A stretch of DNA of 64,000 nt from Sipunculus nudus (lineage: Eukaryota; Annelida; Sipuncula; Golfingiida; Sipunculidae), in the NCBI GenBank assembly GCA_026874595.1, contig CM049314.1:15304729-15368728 (forward strand), written 5' to 3'. Within the stretch, counting starts at the first letter, position 1; each line of letters begins with the position of its first letter. The position numbers and the translations under genes were made by a program. The notes under the pieces are model-generated. The model was not told where the DNA came from, ran no database searches, and worked only from the letters and a program-made list of their open reading frames with translations. Below are positions 1 to 9,745 of the stretch, piece by piece.

Positions 1-80
1 TATACTTAGTGAAGCTAGCATTAAAAAAATGGAGGCGGTTACCTCAAAAAAAAAAATATTAAAAAAAAAAAAAATACCTG
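1..80 (+). repeat. 3' tail of a tRNA-derived SINE (truncated by the window edge)
   Basis: The sequence up to base 80 matches the tail of the full SINE at about 24.3-24.74 kb. Both share the string GCATTAAAAAAATGGAGGCG, a GTTACC/GTAACC step, an A-rich run broken by ATT or AATA, and a final CCTG. Only the tail is visible, so the tRNA-like head must lie outside the window. Confidence 0.7.
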
Positions 81-1183
81 AAACATATGTGTGTATAATG
101 TTTTATTTTTCATATATAATTGTAAGTTTCACCTTTGATCTAAATACAAAATAAACAAAAATGAAGTATACAGACCACTTTCCCCGTGTAATAAATCTTT
201 CTTCAATAATATTTAAATATTTATAATATTTATAACATGGGGACAACGCAGGTGTATAGAAATCATCGATTCTTCAGAGTTCGTTCCAGATGTTGTTTCT
301 TCTTTTCACCACAGATATAGTGTGATCTAGTCTGAAGAGAGAGCACCATAGCATTAAATCACTGGTTACACGTGAAGTGTGAAGGGAGATGTTATATATA
401 CATACGGGCTAACTAAAATTATTTTGTTTCAGTCATATAATATGTCAAAGCCGGATTTGAATTTTCACTGTGTAGTACATATTGTGGTACCTAGCCTTAA
501 CAGAGCTGATCAAGGATTTAGGAAAAATGGGGGGGGGGGGGGTCCAACCCAGGAAGACTAAAGAAAAGGGAGGGTCAGGAAAAGGGGGAGTCCAGGCCGG
601 AAGATTTGGTCTAAAGTCCTTAAAAAATGGTTGGGGCGACTGAACACCCTGCCCCCCCCCCCCCCCCTTGGATCCGCTTCTGCTTAATACAAGGGTTTCT
701 CTTTTATTAAAAAATCAATGCGTTTGGCACGAGGTTATTGTTTGCCAACGGACGAAGGTATCAAGTGTTTTGTTTGCTGAGAATATATGAGTAGACAATT
801 GATAGGAGTATGGTGTTTTCATTATACAAATAGAGTGGTCTTAAATCCCAGCTGTATATAATCCATAATTTACTTTTGATTTAAAGATTCAGAAAAGGCT
901 AATCCTTCATGATAATTAATTCAATGAGACAACTGACACATGTAATATCCTTAAAGTTCCTCAAAATAAGATGCATAATTGAAATATTACTGACGAAAAC
1001 AGGATGAAACTGTAAACTGACGTTCAGTCTTGCGAAAGAAGCTACCCGTACACGTTCCCACTTATTTTACACCTGCTGACACATCTGTTGTACGCCTTCC
1101 TCTCGTGGTACATACATATCCCAATACACACACCCTGGCAGCGGTCAAGGAACGTCGCGCTGAAAATGTACCATTATAAAACT
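81..1183. other. Non-coding stretch with homopolymer tracts
   Basis: No exon with convincing splice signals or recognisable protein was seen. It contains a 14-base G run (529-542) and a 16-base C run (652-667) bracketing a purine-rich segment that ends in GGATCCGCTTCTG. That end resembles the termini of the MITE-like pieces near 4.68 kb, 9.29 kb and 62.45 kb. Confidence 0.5.
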
Positions 1184-1225
1184 GAGAGAGAGAGAGAAAG
1201 AGAGAGAGACAGAGAGAGAGAGAGA
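1184..1225. repeat. (GA)n microsatellite
   Basis: An almost pure GA run interrupted by single A or C changes, typical slippage-prone simple repeat. Confidence 0.9.
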
Positions 1226-1800
1226 CTGTAAGACGTAAACCATGCAGTTAGCGTGTTATATGCGTTATATATGCGGGGCATATGCGTTACATGATTGGCA
1301 TCCCTTATTTCCACTTCCTCCTTGTGGGAGTAGTAGTAAAGGATTTATATTCCCACTCTCCCTGACGGTAAAGATTAACGTGTCGATCAATAATGTCATG
1401 AGATCACTCACCCAGCTGTATGTAGTGTCATGAAGTTTTGTCAGATCCTGTGGTTTATGTACAGTATATCGATTATGTACAAACCAGAGTACAAGCATTG
1501 ATATTTTTATGCTTAATGCCAGTGTTTTTGCATGAACACTGCTGGTCCGAGTGAGCCATACGTACATTTGTAAGTGGCCCGCCGGATCTATTTTTAGACC
1601 TGTCTATTCACTCTATAAATCAGGACGCCGCTTATTCGGGTGAATATACACGTGGTGTTTTCTTATTGTTCTGAGTTCAAATGCACAGAATCTTCGTATA
1701 GGACAATCACAGATCGGCCAGATTCAGGAACATGTTTGCTGATACTAACTTATAAGTTGAAAGCCGCCAACTGACAGGCAGGTGAAAAAAGGTGTCATTC
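1226..1800. other. Intergenic stretch upstream of the tRNA
   Basis: Nothing supportable as a gene. The 100-codon minus-strand frame here has no recognisable domain or splice context. The six-T run on the minus strand (1785-1790) belongs to the tRNA gene as a Pol III terminator. Confidence 0.4.
1785..1790 (-). terminator. Pol III oligo-T terminator of the tRNA-Glu gene
   Basis: Six A on the plus strand are six T on the transcribed strand, ten bases beyond the tRNA 3' end, the usual RNA polymerase III stop. Confidence 0.8.
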
Positions 1801-1872
1801 CTCCCTGACGGGGAATCGAACCCCGGCCGCGGCGGTGAGAGCGCCGAATCCTAACCACTAGACCATCAGGGA
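1801..1872 (-). tRNA. tRNA-Glu (anticodon CTC)
   Basis: Read on the minus strand, the sequence folds into a complete 72-nt cloverleaf. The acceptor TCCCTGA pairs perfectly with TCAGGGA and is followed by discriminator G. The D arm contains GTCTAGTGGTTAGGAT, which also serves as box A. The anticodon stem CGGCG/CGCCG is perfect around the loop CTCTCAC, giving anticodon CTC. The T stem CGGGG/CCCCG encloses TTCGATT (box B). A TTTTTT run ten bases past the 3' end is a Pol III terminator. There is no intron, and CCA is not encoded, as expected in eukaryotes. With all stems perfect and a terminator present, it looks functional rather than SINE-derived. It delivers glutamate at GAG codons in cytosolic translation. 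Confidence 0.95.
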
Positions 1873-2182
1873 TTCTTACGTATACGGTCTATAAGTAAAA
1901 CCTTATTTTGTAATTTTATTTGTACAAACTTGCTTTTTTTGTATTATGTAACGGGATATGGGAGTTGTTATGCGCCAAGGTTCAGGTTTACGGGTTACGC
2001 GAAAGATTTATTAATCTACAGTGCAACTACATTACTGTGGTAATTGACCAAGTTGTGGCTCAGTGGTATACACAAAACTCTGTATTCTCCAAAGGCATAA
2101 CATAGCCTAACTGTGGTAATCATTTAGTATTGTTTGGGCAATACCTGCCCGGTGAGGACTTTGAATAGTCAATGTAGACATA

Positions 2183-2676
2183 TAGTGGAACCCCGCCTTA
2201 CGACAGACCTTAAATTGTACCAAACACAATAACATGCACTCTTCTTGGTCAGGAATATTTTTTTATGAAGGACTCAAACTGAATCCACCCTTGAATTCAG
2301 AAATACAGGCACATTTCCTTGACTCGACACCAACGTACTGTAATGTTATGAATAACCCTCACAATACATAAATGGCTTAAAAACCTGAATCTTGATACGA
2401 CCTCGGCTACGGCCACATGCTTGGAAGCTCCCAAAGATCATAAGAATAATAAAATTCTTTCTTTATCTAAGCAATGGAGCATTTCTGAATAGGATATTAC
2501 TGATGATGTTTATATGTCATAGCTATATGCTCCGACAGCTACAAAAGTTGTTTTTTGAAAATATACATATTCATAATTACGACCTCTCTGGTCTTTTCAC
2601 AAGAAATTCACAAACTAAAGTACCCCTGAAATAAAACGATCATTCTCCAAGGAGGTTTTAATTGGGGTTTCCACTG
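2183..2676. mobile_element. Pogo/Tigger-like MITE (non-autonomous)
   Basis: The left end reads TA|TAGTGGAACCCC. The right end reads GGGGTTTCCACTG|TA, whose reverse complement is CAGTGGAAACCCC. These ends are inverted with a one-base indel and flanked by TA at 2181-2182 and 2677-2678, as expected for Tc1/mariner-type insertion. CAGTRRAACC-type ends are characteristic of pogo/Tigger elements. The 494-bp interior has no transposase. Similar sequence occurs near 36.4, 61.3 and 62.3 kb. Confidence 0.5.
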
Positions 2677-2678
2677 TA

Positions 2679-4490
2679 CATACTATTTAACAGTACATGG
2701 AATGAGCATTTGTAACAGTAAGGTATACAGGTAGGCCAATGTTTCCTGGTATGAGAGAGACATGCAGTTTACTGTGTTAGAGCTGAAAAACATTCCATAT
2801 ATAAAACATGTGTGTGTAAATATGAATATGTGTGTGTGTTTGCGCGTGTGGGTGCCTGTGTGTGTTACCCGCTAATCTCTCTTGGACGGCCTCTCTATTG
2901 GCGCCAGGTTCAAATCATCTTGCATGACGTCATATCCCTCTTCCGAGCGCTGCGTGTAATAACAATTTAAACGATGCGCTGCTGCTCAGGATCATAGAAA
3001 CACCTTTAATATACTACCTGAATTAACTTATTAATATAACATGATATTTTGCATATCAAATGAATCAGTTTCATGCTGCTATAACAATTGTAATATGGGC
3101 TTGACAAATATTACATCGCCTAAGTGTTGTCTCGCAAAATAACCTTTTTAAAAGCTAAAGTCATATTTTTTTTAACAGAGGCGTTTTTCGCTCTGTCCCT
3201 AAATATATATTTTAATTCGTTACAGTAGTGCAGGATTTTAGGATTGCTTTGATGCTACTTATTCTTAATTACAACAAAAATACACCTCTGTATGATCCAT
3301 GGATATATGTAAGATTAAAGCGACACTCCTGATACTGGCGGTCTGGACGTCAAGCGACTGTTACCTGTGACTCAGATCAAAGGCCAAGGCTTTGAAACCC
3401 ACCGCAAATACAGGAAGAAAAAGAAAGAAGATTGTCATCGATATAGGTTGGTCTTCGCCAGTATACAAAAAAAAATAATCTCTTCAGGGGAGCCGATGAG
3501 TCGCTTAATGAGGTAAAACAAATTAAGTCCTGTTCCTTTAAATTCGAATTCCTGTCAGTAGAAGTTTTGACTTGAATATTATAACTTGTCATTATATCCT
3601 TATTTCAAGCTTACCTTCGTTTGTCCCGGAAGCTGTACGGTCAATGCGTCAAGATCGCCGTCTATAGTGCGCTATTTTATTATCAGCTTACGAAATAGAG
3701 CTCCCGCCTTTCAGGCACGTCTCCGCAAAAGATGGAATTCTCCCTCGGGTCAGACTGACTAGACCAGCTCGTTATCCAAGCACGCTAAATCGATTATTAT
3801 ATAGTTTCACCCAGCATTGATATTATAAATATGAGCCATTTCATGGTTTTCCGCTGAGGTGCGAATATTTGCAATTGGAACATGTATAATACAGAGACAA
3901 AATGATAACAACAATACCCAGAAACCTTTAGGATATAGAAAAGCAATCTACGTTTGGTATAATACTAATACTTATACGCATAACGGTTGTTTAAGGAACC
4001 CAGAGTGCTCGACCTGTGGCTAATTGAGCGGTCGGGGCTCCATGATATTAAGCTATGCGAACTCTTTATTTTCTTGGATTGAAAAACGGCTTATTTACAA
4101 TACCATGGGCGATCTGCAATCAATCAGAGTAATGGGAATTTCTTGTTTCGTGCACAATCAGGGTTGATATCCGTAAACCGATATGTTACAGAATAGTTAG
4201 AGAAAGGCCACGCAAAGAATACGATGGACTCAATAGTGTTTTCATCATATTCAAAATTTCAAGATTAAAAGCAAATGATTTAATTTTAAGATATTGTATT
4301 GCTCATATTTGACATTTATGGTCATTTTTTTAAATATCCTTGGCTAGCTATACCTATTAATTTCCGAAGAAGAATGTGTGTGTGTGATGGTGTGTGTGTG
4401 TGGCCGGAGTAGGCACGCAGATTACTATCATGTGCTGGCCGTTTTCGAAATCATCCATGATATAAGATGGAACAATCGATGAGTCAAATT
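2679..4490. other. Non-coding stretch with a CRE palindrome
   Basis: No supportable gene. It holds a short GT-rich run near 2810-2870, an inverted CCAAT (ATTGG) near 2898 and a perfect TGACGTCA near 2925, which could be promoter elements, but no exon follows convincingly on either strand. A second GT-rich run lies near 4376-4401. Confidence 0.35.
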
Positions 4491-4692
4491 TCAGGAAAAA
4501 TTATGCCCCCCCTCCCCTTTATTCATCCACTGCAATTTTTTTAAAGGTTTCTGACAAAATGTCGTGTCCTGGACACCTCCCCCCCCCCCCCTTTTCCGGG
4601 CCTTCGGACCTTTTTTTTCATGGTTCCTATTAGTCCTCCTGTGGACACCTTCCCCCTGCCCCCTTTTTCCTAAATCCTGCATCCGCCCCTGG
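4491..4692 (-). mobile_element. MITE-like fragment with C-rich tracts and a GGGGCGGAT end
   Basis: Reading minus, the fragment begins CAGGGGCGGATGCAGGATT and runs through G-rich, A-rich low-complexity sequence. The same end motif occurs at 62,450 (CAGGGGCGGATCCAGGATT) and, altered, near 670 and 9284. The CAG-starting end is compatible with hAT-type MITEs. No target duplication was identified here. The 63-codon minus frame in it is low-complexity shadow. Confidence 0.4.
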
Positions 4693-5357
4693 TTTTGATC
4701 GTGCGCAGCAGGGAAGCGGTTATCCCCAAGTTACCGGCAGTTTTCCTATATGACTCATGCATGTGTAACTGGATGGTCCTCTGTGTTCTGGCTGTCCTTG
4801 GATTGCCACCCCCATGCAGCTTACCGATTAACTGTAAAAAGTTTTTTCAAAAAGTTGATTACCCTATTCGCAGAATGTAGATTTCACCCAGACCCTGTCC
4901 ATGGAAGTTCTCCTGCGATGCAGGCCCATCTCCATCCCTTTTCCATGCAGTAACGTACACTTGATCAAATCCTTATCGGCTGAGCTATAAAACATTCTGA
5001 TCAAAGCAAGGTATCGAACACAACTGGACAAAATATTATTTTGATTTTGACATGGAAAGGATTTACCTAATCACCCCCGAAACAAAAGAGATTAAAGGCC
5101 ATCACAAATGTACCCAATGTCCTGTATCCAGATGACACTACACACCGACCGCCAGGGACATCATCCATTACCCAGCACTGGCTTTAAAAAATTTCACTAA
5201 GCAGATTTATTCTTACCTTAAATCCAAAAGTTCAAATCTTAGTCCATTTACATGTTCAAATTATACACATCTTACTTCACACCGACTACCAACCACTTAC
5301 ATGCAGTATTTATAAAATTATTAATCCCTAAAGTTTGGACCGTTTTTCTGAAACACC

Positions 5358-5359
<2 letters not shown>
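4693..5359. other. Non-coding stretch
   Basis: Two short overlapping plus-strand frames occur but encode nothing recognisable. No splice-flanked exon or repeat boundary was identified. Confidence 0.4.

Positions 5360-5426
<67 letters not shown>
5360..5426. repeat. (TA)n microsatellite
   Basis: A pure alternating TA run of about 66 bases. The adjoining 62-codon frame is produced by this repeat. Confidence 0.95.
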
Positions 5427-5430
<4 letters not shown>

Positions 5431-5650
5431 AGTTTGCTAATAAACAACTGCAGCGTAACAAAATAGTTTTTCTTTACCAGGTAAACCTTAAAAGGAATCG
5501 GAAATATTAGTTTATGATATCATATGAAAATATAATTCACAATTTATTACTTTTTCAAAAAATTTAATTTTAGCCCTGTACGCTTATTATTCTGTACTGG
5601 TATGGGTTAAAACGGACAAATTCAAAATCATTATTTTAAGTTCCTATAAG

Positions 5651-5733
<83 letters not shown>
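5651..5733. repeat. (TA)n microsatellite, interrupted
   Basis: About 80 bases of TA broken once by TTTATA. Confidence 0.95.
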
Positions 5734-5737
<4 letters not shown>

Positions 5738-6906
5738 CTGTCTGTTCTAGTCATTAGGTATACCAGTCTTCCTTTAAACGCTACAATAGCTGGACCGCCC
5801 AAGATAAAAACAATTTTTTGGGATAACTGGTCGATTTGCCATTTGCAACCATTATGTCCAGATTAAAATGACATTTTATTACATTTTATGTCCTTAATGC
5901 TGTTAGTAGTGTTATATATATATAGGGAAGGGGAGACGGATCAGGCAGTCTGGAAAACAAAGTGGGATGTGCAACCATAGAGGGCGATAATAAGGTTATC
6001 ATATCCAGAAAAGAGAGGGTTAGGCCGCAAACATATGTTTGTACCCAAATATTAAATTCGGATGGCTCAAGGTTTGAATAAAATTTTGGTCATTTAGAAA
6101 GAGTCACATGTCATTTGCCGGCTTCTTGGGATCAAACTGGAAAGATTTAAATTAAGATTTTAAATAATGGTTATCTTCCATTGATTCAGGATGTAAATAA
6201 AAGAATATAAATAGAGAATAAGTCGAATGTGAAAGCTTAGAGCTTTTGGAAACCTCCACACTTAAATCAAATATTAAATATATTTCTACATTGATTGTCA
6301 GCGCTCCAAAATCACCAACTTTAAGATGTTATAAAAAATTGTATGAACAGTGTAATATTAAACTGACATGATGGCGAGTAAAACATCGGCATGAAATGTG
6401 GCGAGCATCATCCAATGGGCATATATGCTATTGGCTTGATCAAATGAATGCACTTCACTATTTGATAAAACTTCAGATTTTGGTTACTACTAATTGTAGA
6501 GTTTTTTATGATATACTGCGCATTAAGGCATAAGCCACAATTGTGTTCTAAACGAGTCTGGAGGGCTAGAGCACAAGGTCTGTGATTTTGCAGTGCTCGC
6601 GGAATCCACCCGCATGACAGTATAATTCTTATAACAAATTAAACACCCTCCACAGCATTTTCACAATCATTTACGACTGTCTGCAGAACATGTATGTGAC
6701 GATGTTTATCGCTGAGCAGAGTATTTCTGGCACAATAAGGAGAAATAGGGGAGACTGCATCTTATGTTAATAGGTCTATCTGATCGTCTGGGTTCACCAT
6801 GGTTACTAATATACGATGAATAAAGAACCACATAAAATATCAGCAAAGCGATCTCACTGCCGACCATTGTTATGAGTCCGGCCCTAGGTCTTTCCGTCTG
6901 ATAAAA
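5734..6906. other. Non-coding stretch
   Basis: AT-rich sequence with no frame above 60 codons. It may include decayed mobile-element sequence, but no diagnostic motif was recognised. Confidence 0.35.
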
Positions 6907-7274
6907 TTACAAATAATACCTTGACTTATTTTTCGTAATTTTTTAGGCCCCCACATGTTATAAACACGACGAATTATACAATACGAACAACTTGTGTGCG
7001 GTTAGATCGGTCTGTTTTTGTAAAAGTTTCAAGGGATTAACAATTGTTTTTAGACAACAGAAACCGGAACAGGCCTCTGTCAAATGAGTCGAACCACCAG
7101 TTTTTTTCTACAGATTTTATTACAGGGCGTATAAAAAAGCATACATGCGAAGACGAGAGATCACTCAAAGAAGAACCTGATTGCAAAATCTCATATTTAC
7201 AAATGATACCTTTACTTATTTTTCGTAATTTTTGAGGCCCCCACATGTTATAAACACGACGAATTATACAATAC
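6907..7274. repeat. Pair of near-identical 78-bp direct repeats
   Basis: Positions 6907-6984 and 7197-7274 match almost base for base over about 78 bp (shared core GGCCCCCACATGTTATAAAC) with an offset of 290. The 212 bp between them are unique. The pair could be very short terminal direct repeats of a mini element or a local duplication; no target duplication was found. Confidence 0.75.
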
Positions 7275-7565
7275 AGTATGTCAATTTTTTTTTACAAAAT
7301 AAAAATATTGATGTAGGCAGGTTTGATCTCTTAAAACCACGCTTTACAGTGTATGGTGTTAAATTACGTCTCATGGTTTTCTCTTTAAGAACCGATGTTT
7401 ACATGAAGTTAGCTATGTACCTGTATAGGTGTAGCTGATGTACTGGTTTCAATGAACGAATGATACGTATTAAGGTATATTTTGGATTGAATAAAATGCA
7501 TGAACAACAACAAGCACCAACAAATACACACAAGCATATATAACATATATAAGGTACACTATTAC

Positions 7566-7672
7566 CAGTGGCGTCAAATTTTCTTCCAGGGTGGGGGGGA
7601 TGACTTTGTATATATATACACACACATGTAATATATACCTTTTTCAGCGTCTCTGAGTGACATATTCAACTA

Positions 7673-7725
<53 letters not shown>

Positions 7726-8020
7726 GATTATTATATACATATATATTTAAATATTTATACTTAATTATATTTCAAATAATTATAATATTATAATAGAAAA
7801 TAAGTTATTTTGTGAATTCTAAGCAAGGTTTAGATATAACATTTTTAAGTAAATGGATTCAAAGTTTTTAATTCTATTTATTAATTTATTTCATTTGTAA
7901 TAATATAATATAATTCTCTGAAAAGTGGGGGGGGGGATGATTACATTGGCCACCCCCCCCCCCTTGCCAAAAAGTGGGGGGTATATATACCCCCCATCCC
8001 CCCCTATATTGACGCCCCTG
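7566..8020. mobile_element. hAT-type MITE with perfect 8-bp target duplication
   Basis: The left end CAGTGGCGTCAAAT and the right end, reverse complement CAGGGGCGTCAATAT, are inverted repeats. They are flanked on both sides by the 8-mer ACTATTAC (7558-7565 and 8021-8028), the target-site length of hAT transposases. Inside are a TA microsatellite (about 7679-7724) and G/C runs near both ends, but no coding sequence. At 455 bp it is a non-autonomous miniature element. The minus-strand 74-codon frame at its left is a shadow. Confidence 0.85.
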
Positions 8021-8028
8021 ACTATTAC

Positions 8029-8977
8029 ATACCCTTGTGACAACGACACCGAATTTTTAACATACAATTCATCGTTGTTAATATATTAATAAATCCCACA
8101 TTCACTTCGCTTCGTAAAAACTGTATTAGTGGTGTACACCATACCGGCAAATAGTATAATGGGAACACATCACTGTCCCACTCCTATATTACTCACATCA
8201 TATATACATCAGACCAAACATGACCAAAGGAGACTTGCCTTCCACGACTTTAATTCGTATGATATTATATTATATCATATTATATTTATATTTATTTTAT
8301 TATATTATATCATATTATATATATATCATATATGAGAGAGACCATTGCTTGAGTTTTGCATATAGTTTACAATAAAGAGTTTACCAGAAACGGACTTGTA
8401 CATTTTAAGAAAAAGGGCACTCCAGGGGGCTTTTAAGAACACACCTGGAACCATGTTTCTTTTCAGAACCCTTTTCCAGTAACTGTTTCACATGGCACTT
8501 AGGGGGAACGGTTCGTGCCCAGTTTATTACTTTTAATTAGGTTGCAGATGGATTATGTGTTGTGACCGGATGTCTTGATGATTCGGATGCGCATGCGCAG
8601 TTTGTTTGAGAAATAATGTTCGAGGTTAAAAAAAAACAATGCAGCAGCGGAAACAGATGACCTACAAATTAAAACTATAGTCCAGCACATAAAGTCAAGC
8701 AAACAGGAACGCAGTGACACCTAAACTTAATACCACGGTCAATGGCAGCCGTTAAAAGGAACATAACTTATTAGAAAAGATAATGCCAGGGTACGTTACA
8801 GCTGACAAAGGATGTCGGGGATTTACATGTAGAGCATGCACGAGAGAAATCAAGAACACTTTTTTTTTCATATAGAGTCGGGGACCACGTGTCTTGAAAG
8901 GAATGTAAACCCGAAGCTGACAATCCGTAACAATCAACGGTGTTATTCTCTGTCCATCTTGCTTTGTCTTAATCTGA
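8029..8977. other. Non-coding stretch downstream of the lectin gene
   Basis: It contains a TTATA-rich simple repeat (about 8260-8330) and a palindromic TGCGCATGCGCA (8588-8599). Its right part presumably includes the lectin 3' UTR, transcribed leftwards; TTTATT (8522-8527) is an AATAAA on the minus strand but lies about 450 bp beyond the stop, so its use is uncertain. Confidence 0.35.
8588..8599. promoter_or_regulatory. NRF-1-type palindrome
   Basis: The 12-mer TGCGCATGCGCA is a perfect palindrome matching the established animal NRF-1 consensus. It stands isolated, with no convincing first exon nearby, so its function is uncertain. Confidence 0.25.
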
Positions 8978-9222
8978 TCACTTTGGTAACCGTTCAGCTT
9001 TTCTCTCACAAAGCAGGCTGTATATAGAGATATTGTTATCGTCAAACCATCTGTAGGTAAAGCAGCCAAGAACAAGGTGATTTTCTAAACGGCCTCCATT
9101 AGGGTCCCCAAAGTTCCAGTGAGTGTATGTTGCCTCCTCGCCTGTTGCTTCCCATACCCACTTGCCTTCCTCCTCGTAGTCTGAACCTGATGTCCAGTAA
9201 CCAGGACTGTACATGAAATATC
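8978..9222 (-). CDS. Lectin coding exon 3 (second half of the CTLD, stop)
   Basis: A T-rich acceptor ending TTTTTTAG precedes 9222. The exon begins in phase 1, completing an Arg codon, and runs 245 nt to TGA. It encodes the GYWTSGSDY, EEGKWVW, NFGDPNGG and SLLCERK blocks of the domain. Confidence 0.88.
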
Positions 9223-9686
9223 CTAAAAAATAAACATGTGGCTGACATTATATTGGCCAGATCATGTGGTACTTGAATATTCAGAAGCGGATCCAGGGGG
9301 TTCCCCCCCCCCCCCCCCCACCACTGAAAATAGAATATAAAGTTTTCCTGGACTCACGAGCATACAGTTTTTGACATATAGAGTGGTGCAACTTTGTATG
9401 TTCGCAAATCTGTTTGTTGAAATGCTGCCATGCCGTATAAGACAGTGGTGTATAAAGCATTAGTTTTCAGGAGTCCGCTCAAAACAAGATTTCTGGAAAT
9501 TGATTTACAACAAAAGATACTTGTATTCGCTAATATATTTGTAATTTTGCTTAATAGAAATTACTATATTAACATTGTGTACATTTTCCTCGATGGCAAG
9601 TTCAATAAAAGAAATATAGTTGAAATCCAATTGAAAACCTTATTGCTAATTTTTTTTTCAGATAGAGGTGTGTTATATTTATTCAT

Positions 9687-9745
<59 letters not shown>

